From Bradyrhizobium genosp. L (lineage in GTDB: Bacteria > Pseudomonadota > Alphaproteobacteria > Rhizobiales > Xanthobacteraceae): a stretch of 64,000 nucleotides of DNA. Under the pieces are notes generated by a model that saw only the letters and a list, made by a program, of their open reading frames with translations, had not been told where the DNA came from and ran no database searches. The position numbers were made by a program, and so were the translations under genes. Location of the stretch: positions 1,860,001 to 1,924,000 of the forward strand of contig NZ_CP061378.1 of assembly GCF_015624485.1 (NCBI RefSeq), in the 5' to 3' direction. This document shows, piece after piece, positions 1 to 10,600 of this stretch (position 1 is the stretch's first letter; the number at the start of each line of letters is the position of its first letter).

Positions 1-1
1 C

Positions 2-2047
2 GCGCTGCTCGACCGCCGCCGCGGCGTGGTGCTGTCGTCGGGCACGACGGTGCCTGGCCGCTACGAGAGTTTTGACCTCGGCTTTGCCGATCCGCCGCTG
101 GTGCTGGAGACCTCGGGTACCGATTTTTCGCTGTCGGCGTTGAACCCGCGCGGCGAGGTCTTGGTCGCCTTCCTCGGCGACGTGCTGCGCGAGCCCTGTG
201 TCGTGATCACCGAGCGGAGCGCAACAAAACTCGCCGGCCACATCGTCCGCGGTGCGGCGCCAGTCGAGGAGGACCAGCGCACCCGCCGCGCCAGCGTGAT
301 GTCGCTGGTGCGCGATATGGTGGCGGCGTTTACCTCCAACGCCGATCCGCTGCTCGGCCTGTTCGGCGCTTTCGCCTATGACCTCGTATTCCAGATCGAG
401 GACCTCGTGCAGAAGCGCGCCCGCGAGGCCGACCAGCGCGACATCGTGCTCTATGTGCCGGATCGTCTGCTCGCCTACGACCGCGCCACCGGCCGTGGCG
501 TGCTGCTGAATTACGAGTTCTCGTGGAAGGGCAAGTCCACCACGGGCCTCGCGCATGAGACCGCGCCGAGCCTCTACGCCAAGACCGGGCGGCAGGGTTT
601 TGCCGATCACGGGCCCGGTGAATACCAGGCAACGGTCGAGACCGCGCGCGCGGCGTTTGCCCGCGGCGACCTGTTCGAGGCGGTGCCTGGACAATTGTTC
701 GCCGAGCCCTGCGAGCGTTCGCCGGCAGAGGTGTTCCAGCGGCTCTGCCGCATCAACCCGTCGCCCTATGGCGCGCTGATGAATCTCGGCGAGGGTGAAT
801 TTTTGGTCGCGGCATCGCCGGAGATGTTCGTGCGCTCCGACGGTCGCCGGGTCGAGACCTGCCCGATCTCCGGCACCATCGCGCGTGGTTTGGACTCGAT
901 CGGCGATGCCGAGCAGATCCGCAAGCTGCTGAACTCTGAGAAGGACGAGTTCGAGCTCAACATGTGCACCGACGTCGACCGCAACGACAAGGCGCGGATC
1001 TGCGTGCCCGGCACCATCAAGGTGCTGGCGCGGCGGCAGATCGAAACCTATTCAAAACTGTTCCACACCGTCGACCATGTCGAGGGCATGCTGCGGCCGG
1101 GGTTCGATGCGCTCGACGCGTTCCTGACCCATGCCTGGGCCGTGACGGTCACCGGCGCGCCGAAATTGTGGGCGATGCAGTTCGTCGAGGACCACGAGCG
1201 CTCGCCGCGGCGCTGGTATGCCGGCGCGATCGGCGCGGTCAATTTCGACGGCAGCATCAACACCGGCCTCACCATCCGCACCATCCGGATGAAGGACGGC
1301 CTGGCCGAGGTGCGGGTCGGCGCGACCTGTTTGTTTGATTCCGATCCGGCGGCCGAAGACCGCGAATGCCAGGTCAAGGCCGCCGCGCTGTTCCAGGCGC
1401 TGCGCGGCGATCCGCCGAAGCCGCTGTCGGATTTCGCGCCCGATGCCACCGGCTCCGGCAAGAACGTGCTGCTGATCGATCACGACGACAGCTTTGTGCA
1501 TATGCTGGCGGATTACTTCCGGCAGGTCGGTGCCAACGTCACGGTCGTCAGGCACATCCATGCCCAGGACATGCTGAAGCGGACGGGTTGGGACCTGCTG
1601 GTGCTGTCGCCCGGGCCGGGCAGGCCTGAGGATTTCGGCATCGCCAAGACCATCGGCACGGCGCTTGCACAGAAGCTGCCGATCTTCGGCGTGTGTCTCG
1701 GGGTGCAGGCGATTGGTGAATATTTCGGCGGTCAGCTCGGCCAGCTCAGCCAGCCGGCCCATGGCCGGCCGGCGCGGGTCCAGATCCGGGGTGGGCGGTT
1801 GATGCGGAATCTGCCCAATGAGATCGTGATCGGCCGTTATCATTCGCTTTACGTCGAACGCGATAGCGTGCCCGACGTGCTTGATGTGACCGCGACCACC
1901 GAGGACGGCGTCGCGATGGTGATCGAGCACAAGACGCTGCCGGTCGCCGGCGTCCAGTTCCACCCGGAGTCGCTGATGTCACTCGGCAACGAGGTGGGCC
2001 TGCGGATCGTGGAGAATGCATTCCGGCTCAAGCCGCCTGCCAATTGA
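2..2047 (+). CDS. trpE(G): Anthranilate synthase, fused TrpE-TrpG (5' end outside window)
   Basis: Makes anthranilate from chorismate and glutamine, the first committed step of tryptophan synthesis. The reading frame is open from base 2, so the N-terminus lies upstream of the window. The first two thirds is the chorismate-binding domain ([22 protein letters not shown]). The last ~190 residues are a class I glutamine amidotransferase with the nucleophile Cys in [11 protein letters not shown] and the His-Glu pair in GVQFHPES. The single-chain E-G fusion is typical of Rhizobiales. It is followed closely by apt on the same strand. Function is clear; the true start cannot be seen. Confidence 0.95.
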   Translation, partial: ALLDRRRGVVLSSGTTVPGRYESFDLGFADPPLVLETSGTDFSLSALNPRGEVLVAFLGDVLREPCVVITERSATKLAGHIVRGAAPVEEDQRTRRASVMSLVRDMVAAFTSNADPLLGLFGAFAYDLVFQIEDLVQKRAREADQRDIVLYVPDRLLAYDRATGRGVLLNYEFSWKGKSTTGLAHETAPSLYAKTGRQGFADHGPGEYQATVETARAAFARGDLFEAVPGQLFAEPCERSPAEVFQRLCRINPSPYGALMNLGEGEFLVAASPEMFVRSDGRRVETCPISGTIARGLDSIGDAEQIRKLLNSEKDEFELNMCTDVDRNDKARICVPGTIKVLARRQIETYSKLFHTVDHVEGMLRPGFDALDAFLTHAWAVTVTGAPKLWAMQFVEDHERSPRRWYAGAIGAVNFDGSINTGLTIRTIRMKDGLAEVRVGATCLFDSDPAAEDRECQVKAAALFQALRGDPPKPLSDFAPDATGSGKNVLLIDHDDSFVHMLADYFRQVGANVTVVRHIHAQDMLKRTGWDLLVLSPGPGRPEDFGIAKTIGTALAQKLPIFGVCLGVQAIGEYFGGQLGQLSQPAHGRPARVQIRGGRLMRNLPNEIVIGRYHSLYVERDSVPDVLDVTATTEDGVAMVIEHKTLPVAGVQFHPESLMSLGNEVGLRIVENAFRLKPPAN

Positions 2048-2061
2048 GGATTGCGAGACCA

Positions 2062-2601
2062 ATGACGTTTGACCAGGACATCAAGTCGACCGTTCGCACC
2101 ATCCCGGACTATCCGAAGCCGGGCATCCTGTTTCGTGACATCACGACGTTGCTGGCGGATGCCCGTGCGTTCCGCCGCGCGGTCGACGAACTGGTGCATC
2201 CCTGGGCCGGGTCGAAGGTCGACAAGGTCGCAGGCATCGAGGCGCGCGGCTTCATCCTCGGCGGCGCGGTGGCGCATCAGCTCTCGGCCGGCTTCGTGCC
2301 GATCCGCAAGAAGGGCAAGCTGCCGCACACCACGGTGCGGATCGCCTACTCGCTGGAATACGGCCTCGACGAGATGGAGATGCATGCCGACGCCGTGCAA
2401 CCCGGCGAGCGCGTGATCCTGGTCGACGATCTGATCGCGACCGGCGGCACCGCGGAGGGCGCGGTGAAACTCTTGCGCCAGATCGGCGCCAACGTGGTCG
2501 CCGCCTGCTTCATCATCGACCTGCCCGATCTCGGCGGCGCCGACAAGCTGCGCGCGATGGACGTGCCCGTGCGCACGCTGATGGCATTCGAGGGGCATTA
2601 G
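2062..2601 (+). CDS. apt: Adenine phosphoribosyltransferase
   Basis: Purine salvage enzyme that joins adenine to PRPP to give AMP, cytosolic. 179 residues, the usual length. The PRPP-binding signature [14 protein letters not shown] lies in the C-terminal half and the N-terminal [16 protein letters not shown] is a family hallmark. I chose the ATG at 2062, 14 bases after the trpEG stop. A TTG at 2044 would overlap the trpEG stop and add MRIARP, which has no counterpart in the family. The close spacing suggests co-transcription with trpEG. Both enzymes belong to PRPP-linked metabolism, though a functional link is only inference. Confidence 0.95.
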   Translation: MTFDQDIKSTVRTIPDYPKPGILFRDITTLLADARAFRRAVDELVHPWAGSKVDKVAGIEARGFILGGAVAHQLSAGFVPIRKKGKLPHTTVRIAYSLEYGLDEMEMHADAVQPGERVILVDDLIATGGTAEGAVKLLRQIGANVVAACFIIDLPDLGGADKLRAMDVPVRTLMAFEGH

Positions 2602-2621
2602 CGCGCCGCGATCTGTCCCCC

Positions 2622-2741
2622 GTCGTCCCGGCGCAGGCCGGGACCCATAACCACGAATGTCGGTTGTGGAGATAAGGTGTGGCCCCAGCCTTCGCCAAAC
2701 CCATAACGGTGGTTATGGGTCCCGGCTTTCGCCGGGACGAC
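2622..2741. repeat. Palindromic intergenic element, family A copy 1
   Basis: About 120 bases bounded by perfect 12-base inverted ends (GTCGTCCCGGCG / CGCCGGGACGAC), each followed inward by a CCCATAACC block in opposite orientation. It lies between the convergent apt and the 2744 gene and stops 2 bases from the latter's stop codon. Related copies are at 6324, 7479, 11460 and 17372. Confidence 0.85.
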
Positions 2742-2743
2742 GA

Positions 2744-3412
2744 TCAGGACTTCTGCAGCGTCATGCTCAGTTCGAGATCGCGGAACATGGTGTAATTGCG
2801 CCGGATCCACTGATGCAGCTCGGTCGATGAATCCTTTTCCTGGCGCAGATAGCCGGTGAAGGAAAAGTTCAGCCGGTCGATATAGGTCTTCAGGAACACC
2901 GGCAGCGCGCCGAGCCGCAGCAGGCGGCTGCGCGACATCGCCGGCGGCAGCTCGCCGCGCACCACGAACTCGTTGTCGAGCACGACGAGCGCGTTCGGCG
3001 GGATCAGGCCGGCCAGCGTCTGATAGCTGCGCACCGAGGCGCGGTCGGTGTCAGCCACGAAAACGATGACCGGCGCGACGCGGCGGCGCATCGCCTCCTT
3101 CATCAGCCCGATCTGGTCGCACATCTTGAAGAATTCGTCGAAGGCGTGGTAGCCGAGATCGATCACCTTGGCGGTGCCGTCATCGACGATGACACGGTCC
3201 ATCAGCTGCATCTTGCCGTAGGTGTCGATCACGTCAGCGGTTTCCGTGATCCGCGGCAGATAGTCGAGCAGCGACGGCTCCTTCAAATTGATGTCGAAGG
3301 AGACCACGTTGCCGTTCTTCAAGAGCAGGAATTCGCTCAGCAGCCGCGCGGTCAGCGTCTTGCCGACCTGCGGGCGGGGCGAGCAGATGATGTAAACGGG
3401 CGTCGGTGACAT
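2744..3412 (-). CDS. ParA-like P-loop protein with degenerate Walker A
   Basis: 222 residues. The N-terminus reads as a beta strand followed by PRPQVGKTLTARLL, which keeps the GKT of a P-loop but lacks the KGG of the ParA deviant Walker A motif. A FDINLKEPSLLDYLP stretch follows, as in ParA-type ATPases that read a phosphate-linked Asp there. The rest shows an FVADTDRAS strand and a C-terminal helical tail. It lies directly downstream of a second ParA-like gene on the same strand with an 80-base gap, so the two probably form an operon. No ParB or parS-like repeat is nearby. Real role unknown; ATP binding is plausible but unproven. Confidence 0.75.
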   Translation of the reverse strand: MSPTPVYIICSPRPQVGKTLTARLLSEFLLLKNGNVVSFDINLKEPSLLDYLPRITETADVIDTYGKMQLMDRVIVDDGTAKVIDLGYHAFDEFFKMCDQIGLMKEAMRRRVAPVIVFVADTDRASVRSYQTLAGLIPPNALVVLDNEFVVRGELPPAMSRSRLLRLGALPVFLKTYIDRLNFSFTGYLRQEKDSSTELHQWIRRNYTMFRDLELSMTLQKS

Positions 3413-3492
3413 CGCCCGCTATATCAATCCAAATTTTCCCCTAATCCAGCCCCAACGCGGGCCCGGGCGCGATTTTTCGCTGCCCAGCGCGA

Positions 3493-4236
3493 CTATTTTT
3501 CGCCCTTGGCCGACTTGGCGCCGACCAGGTCGGTCAGCTTGATCCGGTCGTACTCGCTCCAGACATTGGCCAGCCAGTGCCGGACATAGCCGCGCAGCAC
3601 GAAGGAGTAGCTGGCGGCGTCGTCGTTGATCAGCTTGTTGGCGACGAATTTCAGGAACGGAACCGAGGACACTTCGACCTGCTCATAAGCCATTTCGTTG
3701 AGCTTCGGGATCGTCAGGTCGGTCGCATCCTTGATCTTGTTGAAATACGAGTTGTAGGTCGCCTGGTCCCACTGGAAGAACTGGGTGTCGTTGATGAAGT
3801 TCTTGACCAGGAAATACTTCGCGCCGGTCATGAAACTGGAGGTCTCGGCGATCTCGTCCAGCGAGGCGATCGAGGGGCCGAGGATGTGAAACACCGCGAA
3901 GGTGATCTGGCCGGAGCGCGCCGCATCGAGGAAGCCGATGTCGCGCAGCGAGGCCAGCGCGGGCGACAACAGGCCGGCGCGAACGTCGATCACGGTCACC
4001 GACGAGCCGGAATTCAGCGTGTCGAAGATCTTCATCTGGTCCGAGGTCGTCGTCATGTCGACGATCTCGGTGATATCGGGATGGAAGCGCTTCAGCGTGC
4101 CGCGCGGCGATTCGGTGTCGAATGCCCGGGTCTGCACGTTGTTGGCGCTGAAATAGTCCAGGAGTGTCCGCGAGACGGTGGTCTTGCCGACCCCGCCCTT
4201 GTCTGCGCCCACCACGATCACGACCGGCTTTGCCAT
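3493..4236 (-). CDS. ParA/MinD-like ATPase
   Basis: 247 residues starting MAKPVVIVVGADKGGVGKTT, which contains the deviant Walker A KGGVGKTT of the ParA/MinD family. DTESPRGTLKRFHP corresponds to the switch I region and VTVIDVRAG to the Walker B strand. I chose the ATG at 4236; a longer frame reaching 4335 would add 33 unrelated residues ahead of a normal beta-strand start. Upstream of the P-loop gene at 2744 in the same orientation. ParA-family proteins position plasmids, chromosomes or protein complexes; without a ParB partner, the cargo here cannot be named. Confidence 0.85.
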   Translation of the reverse strand: MAKPVVIVVGADKGGVGKTTVSRTLLDYFSANNVQTRAFDTESPRGTLKRFHPDITEIVDMTTTSDQMKIFDTLNSGSSVTVIDVRAGLLSPALASLRDIGFLDAARSGQITFAVFHILGPSIASLDEIAETSSFMTGAKYFLVKNFINDTQFFQWDQATYNSYFNKIKDATDLTIPKLNEMAYEQVEVSSVPFLKFVANKLINDDAASYSFVLRGYVRHWLANVWSEYDRIKLTDLVGAKSAKGEK

Positions 4237-4402
4237 GGAAGTCCTTATAAAAGCGCGCTCCCGATCGCGACGGCGATCGGCAAGTCCCCACACCTGCTTT
4301 GGGCGCGAACATGGCAGAATCGAGGGATAATTCAATTCCTTAAGGTGCCCATGACCAGCTTGGTAGGGATTTCCTTAATGGAATGAGAGAGCTGCGCGGA
4401 AA

Positions 4403-5614
4403 TTAGACGTGCCGGCCCCATGGCCCTTGCAGCGGACCGAGCGGTCCCTGCGTCGGGCTCGTGCCCGGCAGCGGCGGCGGTTGGTTTGCAGGCGGCGTGT
4501 CGCCCCACGGGCCATGCGCAACCGGCGGAGGCTGGTCGCCAGCGGCGGGCGGCAGTGCAGACGGCTCGTCCGTGGTCGCATCGGGCAGCGCCAGCGGCCC
4601 GGGATCGCGTCCGCCGGCATATTTCACCAGCGCATCGACCCGCGACTTGATCGACGGATGGGTCGCGAACAGGTCCGCAAAGCCCTCGCGCGGATTGTCG
4701 ACGCAGAGTTCCATCACTGCCGAGGTTGCGCCCTCCAGCTCGCCGCGGTTCTCGATCTTGCGCAGCGCCGAGATCATCGCATCGGGGTTCTTGGTCAGCT
4801 CGACCGAGCCGGCATCGGCCAAGAATTCGCGCGAGCGCGACAGCGCCAGCTTGACCACCTGCGACAGCAACCAGGCCACCATGATCAGCACGACCGCGAT
4901 GATGACGACGATGAAGGCGCCGCCGCCGGAGCTCTTGCTGTCGCGGTCCGATGATGACGACGAAGACGAGGAGGATGAAGACGAGGACGACCAGCCGCCT
5001 GAGTTCCACGACAGATTTGTGAACAGGCGGAAGAACAGCTCGCCGAAGAAGCCGACCACGCCGGCGATGATCACGGCGATCACCATCAGCTGCACGTCGC
5101 CGTTCTTGATATGGGTGAGCTCGTGGCCGAGCACGGCCTCGATCTCCTGGTCATCAAGCGCGTTCAGGAGCCCGGTGGTGACGGTGACCGAATATTGCCT
5201 TGGGTTGAGGCCGGTCGCGAACGCGTTCAGCGCCGGGCTGTCCATCACCTTCAGCTTCGGCATCGGGATGCCGCGCGAGATGCAGAGGTTCTCCAGCAGA
5301 TTGTACAGCCGCGGCTCCTGCTGCCGCGTCACGCTCTCGCCGCCGGTGACGGCGTCGATCATGTTCTGGTGGAAGAAATAGGCGATCACGATCCAGGCTG
5401 CCGCTGCGATCGTCGCCCAGGGGAAGGCGGAGACCAGGTCGCGCGAGGCGTGGCGCAGATAATAGTCGACCGTGCGGCCGCTATCGATCATCACCTCCGC
5501 GACCAGCGCGCCGGCATAGACCAGCACGTAGATCAGCAGGAACAGCCCGCCGAGCAGCAGCATCGAACGAAACTTGTTCGATGCGATATGCGTATAGAGA
5601 CCGTAGGCGGCCAT
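4403..5614 (-). CDS. M48 family membrane metallopeptidase (HtpX-like)
   Basis: 403 residues. Two N-terminal membrane segments (about residues 16-36 and 66-82), zinc site HELTH with the third ligand Glu in SREFLADAGSVELT, then further hydrophobic segments. A run of 14 Ser near residue 209 and a Pro-rich C-terminal tail flank the core and look like low-complexity linkers. The family cleaves damaged membrane proteins. It follows lemA by 25 bases on the same strand, a pairing seen in many bacteria. The tail carries no obvious domain. Confidence 0.88.
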   Translation of the reverse strand: MAAYGLYTHIASNKFRSMLLLGGLFLLIYVLVYAGALVAEVMIDSGRTVDYYLRHASRDLVSAFPWATIAAAAWIVIAYFFHQNMIDAVTGGESVTRQQEPRLYNLLENLCISRGIPMPKLKVMDSPALNAFATGLNPRQYSVTVTTGLLNALDDQEIEAVLGHELTHIKNGDVQLMVIAVIIAGVVGFFGELFFRLFTNLSWNSGGWSSSSSSSSSSSSSSDRDSKSSGGGAFIVVIIAVVLIMVAWLLSQVVKLALSRSREFLADAGSVELTKNPDAMISALRKIENRGELEGATSAVMELCVDNPREGFADLFATHPSIKSRVDALVKYAGGRDPGPLALPDATTDEPSALPPAAGDQPPPVAHGPWGDTPPANQPPPLPGTSPTQGPLGPLQGPWGRHV

Positions 5615-5639
5615 GGGGCTCTCGCCGGCGCGTCGCGCC

Positions 5640-6200
5640 TCAGAACTTCACGCTCGGCGCGGCCTCGACTTCCGCGCGGCTGGCGCCGAGGTCGAAGAAG
5701 TCCTTGCGGGTGAAGCCGAACATGCCAGCGAACAACGCGGCCGGCATCTGCTGGATGCCGGTGTTGTACTCCTGCACCGCGTTGTTGAAGAAGCGGCGGC
5801 TGGCGGCGATCTTGTTCTCGAGGTCGGAGAGCTCCGAGGCCAGCTGCTGGAAATTGGCGTTCGCCTTGAGGTCCGGATAGGCCTCCGACAGCGCAATCAG
5901 CCGGCCGAGCGCGCCGGACAGCTGGTTCTCCGCCGCCGACACCTGCGCGGGCCCCTGCGCCGACATCGCCGAATTGCGCGCCTTGATCACATCGTCCAGC
6001 GTGCCGCGCTCGTGCGCGGCGTAGCCCTTTACGGTCTCGACCAGGTTCGGGATCAGATCATGACGCTGCTTGAGCTGTACGTCGATGTCGGCAAAGGCCT
6101 GGCTGACTCGCTGGCCAAGCGCGACGAGCCGGTTGTAGGCGCTGAACGCGAACAGCACGAGAAGGACGATGACGCCGATAACGATCCAGCTGGTCGACAT
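5640..6200 (-). CDS. lemA: LemA family protein
   Basis: 186 residues with one N-terminal membrane anchor (WIVIGVIVLLVLFAFSAYN) followed by the helical LemA body: RLVALGQRVSQAFADIDVQL, RHDLIPNLVETVKGYA and a C-terminal helix pair. I chose the ATG at 6200; the longer frame runs through a repeat element. LemA proteins are anchored with the body outside the cytoplasm; their biochemical role is unsettled. The M48 peptidase follows 25 bases downstream, so the two are probably one transcript and may act together at the membrane. Confidence 0.92.
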   Translation of the reverse strand: MSTSWIVIGVIVLLVLFAFSAYNRLVALGQRVSQAFADIDVQLKQRHDLIPNLVETVKGYAAHERGTLDDVIKARNSAMSAQGPAQVSAAENQLSGALGRLIALSEAYPDLKANANFQQLASELSDLENKIAASRRFFNNAVQEYNTGIQQMPAALFAGMFGFTRKDFFDLGASRAEVEAAPSVKF

Positions 6201-6323
6201 GACGGGGCGGCTCCTGATGGGACGAAACGACGGCACCGTAGCCCAAAACCGGCCACACGGCAGCCCGCCGCGGAGAGGTGGGCGCTGTGTTGGTCGGAGA
6301 TGATGTCGAATTAGTTCAACGTC

Positions 6324-6442
6324 GTCGTCCCGGCGAAGGCCGGGACCCGTAACCACCTATTTCAGTTACGAAGCAAAGCCGACGCCGCTTGTGTCCTTTC
6401 CGCGGGTCGCGGCGTATGGGTCCCGGCCTTCGCCGGGACGAC
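6324..6442. repeat. Palindromic intergenic element, family A copy 2
   Basis: Inverted ends GTCGTCCCGGCG / CGCCGGGACGAC about 120 bases apart, same family as 2622-2741. It sits between the start of lemA and the end of the Rsm22-like gene, both on the minus strand. Confidence 0.85.
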
Positions 6443-6450
6443 ACCGTAAT

Positions 6451-7416
6451 CTAGATCGCATCGCCCCAGCGCCAGCGGCGGGCGAGGGCGTAGTCGGCCT
6501 TGGCGCGACGCGGCACTTTTGTGACGGCAACGCCCTCCGGCGTGCAGAGCTTGGCCGCAATCTCGACCTTGCCGTCGTCGGGCTGCGCGAGCACGCGGGA
6601 TGGTCGCGCCGCTTGCGGCGCGCGGCTCAGTGCGACATAGGCGAAGCGCTCGTCCTCGAACGGCAGTTCGGCGCCCTTGACCTGCTTGTGCGCACGCGAG
6701 CGCTGCAGGCGCTGCGAGAAATGACACCAGTCGGGCGCGAGCAGCGGGCAGGCGCCATCGTGAGGGCAGGGGGCCGCGACATGAGCGCCGGCTGCGATCA
6801 GTCGTGCGCGGAGTGAGATGATGCGCGCATAGCCCGCAGGCGTGCCGGGCTCGACGACCAGCAGCGTGTCCGTGGTTCTGGACCAGAGGGACTCGGCCAG
6901 TGCCATACGTTCGGCATCGCCGAGTTCGCCGATCATGTAGCTCGCGATGACGAGATCGGCGGGCCCGGCCTTGTCGAGCAAGGCGCGGGCCTGGCCGAGG
7001 TCGTAAGTGGTGTCGCCCAGCCGCGTGCTGTCGCGAAACAGCGCCGTTGCCAGCGTTCGCAGCGCGCTGTTGGCATCGAGCAGGGTGAAGCGCTGCAGCG
7101 AAGAGAAGGCCTGCGCTGCGGCCCAGGTTGCGGTTCCCGGGCCGGCGCCGACGTCGAGCAGGCTTGATGGCGCGAAGTCCGGCCGGATCTTCGTCAGCGC
7201 ATTCAGGCTCGCGACAACGGCCGCATATGTGGCGGGCATCCGCGCCAGCGCGTAGGCCAGTGCGTCGGTTTCGGTCCTGATCGTGCCGGAGCCGCCGCCT
7301 TCGCGATAGGTTTGCGAGATCACCGCAGCGCGGCTTGCGGCGTCACTGCGGGACAAGCCATCAATCTTGGCGTTGAGGGCGGCGCGCAGTTCTGCGGGAA
7401 GGTCGGGTGAGGTCAT
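6451..7416 (-). CDS. Rsm22-like ribosomal small-subunit methyltransferase family protein
   Basis: 321 residues. A class I SAM-binding motif LLDVGAGPGTATWA lies at 86-99 and an acidic post-I loop TLLDANSAL follows. Cysteines 217, 223 and 231 (PCPHDGACPL, DWCHFSQ) match the Cys-rich region of the Rsm22/METTL17 family, whose members are reported to carry an iron-sulfur cluster and to help assemble the small ribosomal subunit. Whether bacterial members methylate rRNA is not established. Stands alone between two family A repeats. A short inverted repeat GTGAGT/ACTCAC lies 25 bases upstream of the start. Confidence 0.85.
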   Translation of the reverse strand: MTSPDLPAELRAALNAKIDGLSRSDAASRAAVISQTYREGGGSGTIRTETDALAYALARMPATYAAVVASLNALTKIRPDFAPSSLLDVGAGPGTATWAAAQAFSSLQRFTLLDANSALRTLATALFRDSTRLGDTTYDLGQARALLDKAGPADLVIASYMIGELGDAERMALAESLWSRTTDTLLVVEPGTPAGYARIISLRARLIAAGAHVAAPCPHDGACPLLAPDWCHFSQRLQRSRAHKQVKGAELPFEDERFAYVALSRAPQAARPSRVLAQPDDGKVEIAAKLCTPEGVAVTKVPRRAKADYALARRWRWGDAI

Positions 7417-7478
7417 GGCTCGCCGTCATCCTGAGAGCATGTGAGTGAACGACTCACAGGCGGCACCAAGCATTCAGC

Positions 7479-7599
7479 GTCGTCCTGGCGAAAGCCAGGA
7501 CCCATTACCCCGGCTGCTTGTTGTTGCACGACGCCGGGGCCACGATCCCGCTTACAACCGAATTCGGTGGTTATGGGTCCTGGCTTTCGCCAGGACGAC
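7479..7599. repeat. Palindromic intergenic element, family A copy 3
   Basis: Ends GTCGTCCTGGCG / CGCCAGGACGAC, a T-for-C variant of the family A ends with the compensating change in the other arm. The CCCAT-AACC blocks are kept. It lies between the start of the Rsm22-like gene and the end of smc. Confidence 0.85.
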
Positions 7600-7679
7600 G
7601 ACGTGGTGAGACCGCTCGCTTACTCTGTCCGCGTCATCCTGAGCTACGAGCCTTTGCGCGGGGATCACGCCTGAGTGCA

Positions 7680-10600
7680 TCAAGCCACGTTCTGGTCGAG
7701 AATGTCCACCGCGCCCTGCAGGTCGACCGAGACCAGCTGCGACACGCCGCGCTCGGCCATGGTGACGCCGAACAGCCGGTTCATCCGCGCCATCGTGATC
7801 GGATTGTGCGTGATGATGATGAAGCGCGTTTCGGTCGAACCGGTCATCTCGTGCAGGAGGTCGCAGAAGCGTTCGACGTTGTGGTCGTCGAGCGGCGCGT
7901 CGACCTCGTCCAGCACGCAGATCGGCGACGGATTGGTGAGGAACACCGCGAAGATCAGCGCCAGCGCGGTCAGCGCCTGCTCGCCGCCCGACAGCAGCGA
8001 CAGCGTCTGCGGCTTCTTGCCCGGCGGCTTGGCGATGATCTCGAGGCCGGCCTCGAGCGGATCCTCGCTCTCGATCAGATGCAGCGCCGCTTCGCCGCCG
8101 CCGAACAGGTCGGTGAACAGCCGCTTGAAGTGCTCGTTGACGGTCTCGAACGAGGTCAGCAGACGCTCGCGCGCTTCCTTGTTGAGGCTCTGGATGCCCT
8201 GGCGCAGCCGCTTGATCGCCTCGACGAGGTCGTCGCGCTCGGTGGTCAGCGCGGTGTGCTGGGTCTCGACTTCCTTCAGCTCTTCCTCGGCGCGCAGATT
8301 GACGGCGCCGAGCCGCTCGCGGTCGCGGCGCAGCTTCTCCAGCTCCTCCTCGACCTGCGCGACCGGCGGCAGCTCCGCGCCGGGCTCGATCTCGGCCATC
8401 GCGGCGACCGCGTTCGGTTCGACCTCGAGCATGTCGTGCACCTCGCGCTCGATGTCGGCGAGGCGGCGGCGGGTGCCTTCCATGCGCTCTTCGGCGCGCG
8501 CGGTGGCTTCGCGCGAAGAGGACAGCGCTTCGAGCGAGGTTTTGGCGAGGCGATCGGTCTCCGCCATCGCGGCTTCGGCGGTCGCGAGTGCGTCGGCCGC
8601 GATGCGGCGATCGCCCTCGGCGTGCTCGATCTCCGTGATCAGCGCGCTGCGCTTCTCGGCGAACACTTCCGGCGCGTTGGCGAGCTCCTCGCGCTCGATC
8701 GAAACCTCGGCGATGCGCGCCTCGATGGTCCCGACCTGCGAGGCGGCGCTGGTCTTGCGGGTCTGCCACTCGCTGCGCTCGGCGAGGATCGCCTGCACGC
8801 GGCGGTCGGCGAGCTCGGCCTCGCGGGCGAGCGCCTGCGCCTCGGCGCGGACCTGGGCTGCGGCGCGGCGCTGGTTGTCGATCTCGGCGCGGACGGCGGC
8901 GAGCTGGGTTTCGGTCTCGACGCTCGGCGGCAGCTCTGCAAGCGCGGCTTCGGCGCTCTCATGCGCGGCCTCGGCCTCGGCGCGGTCGGCGGCGACGCGG
9001 CTGTGCGCCTCGGTCAATGCCGATTTGCGTGCGGCATGACGGTTGATCTCGCGCTCGGTCGCGGCATGGCGCTCACGCGCGGCTTCGGCCTCGCGGCGGG
9101 TGGCGCGCACGGCTTCGCGGGAGGCGGCTTCGGCCGCCGATGCAGAGCGCAGCTCGGCCTCCGCCGTCTCCAGCGCCTGGCGCTTGGCGGCGGCATCGAC
9201 GCGGGCCTGTTCGAGGTCATTCTCGATGTCGACGAGGCGGGCGCGTTCGGCGAGCCGGCGGGCGGCGCCGGTCGGCGCATGCGCGTCGGCGACGAAGCCG
9301 TCCCAGCGCCAGACGTCGCCCTCGAGCGAGACCAGCCGCTGGCCGGTCTTGAGTTGCGACACCAATGCGGCACCGCGCTCTTTTGTCACCACGCCGATCT
9401 GCGCCAGGCGGCGCGCCAACTCGGGCGGCGCCTGCACGCGGTCGGCCAGCCGCTCGACACCATCGGGCAGCGACGGATCGTCGGCCGCCACGCCGGCATT
9501 GGTCCAGCGCATCGGCGCCGACGGATCGACCGGCGCGTCGAGATCGTCGCCGAGCACCGCGCCGATCGCCTTCTCATAACCCTTGGCGACCGTGATGCCG
9601 TCGATGATCGGCGGCCACAGATTCTTGGTCTCGCTGTTGACCAGCTTCGAGATGGTGCGGGCTTCGGTCTCCAGCCGCTGCACGCGCTTTTCGGCCTCGG
9701 CAAGCGGATTGCGCGAGGACTCCAGCGTCTGCCGCGCGGCAGCGTGATGCGATTCGCTCGCCTGCACGGCGGCTTCGGATTCGGCCAGCGTCTGCTGCGC
9801 CATCTCCATGGCGGCGGCGAGCGCATCGATGTCGCCGAGGCCGCCGGTCTCCTGCGCGAGCTTCTCTTCCTCGGCCTGGACGCTGGCGATCTCCTGATCG
9901 AGCCGCGCCAGCCGGTCGCGATGGGTGCGCACGCCCGTTTCGAGCTGGTTGCGCCTGGCGGTGAGGTCGGCGAGCTGCGTGGTCAGGCTGGTGAACTGGC
10001 TTTCGGTCGCGGCCAGAATGCCTTCGGCCTCGGCGACGCGCTCGTCGACGCCGGAGCGCTTCTCGACCCGCGTCTTGATCTCTTCCTTCAGCTCGGCGTC
10101 TTCGGTGTCGAGCCGCAGCAAGGCGACGTCGGCGTCCGAGGTCTGCTGCTGCTCGCGGGCGATGTCCTGGGCGAACTGGGTGAGGCGGCGATCGAGCTCG
10201 CCGACGCGCTCCTTGGCGCGTTGCTCCTCGCGGTCGAGCAGCTCGCGCGCATTGGTCAGGCGCTGCAGGCCGGCGGCGGCGCGCGCCTCGGCGTCACGCA
10301 GCGCCGGCAATTCGGAGGCGCGAATCGCCTGGATGCGTGCGGATTCGGCCTGTTCGCGGGTGCGCTCGGCCATCTCGCGCACGGCCAGATCGTGGGTATG
10401 CGCGGCGTCGTTGACGTCGGCATTGGCCTCGATCCAGCGCAGGTGGAACAGCATCGCCTCGGACTTGCGCACCTTGGCCGCGACCTCGCGGTAGCGGATA
10501 GCCTGGCGCGCCTGCTTCTTCAGGCCCTCCATCTGGCCGGTGAGCTGGCCGATCACGTCCTCGACGCGGGTCAGGTTGGTCTCGGCTGCCCTGAGCCGCA

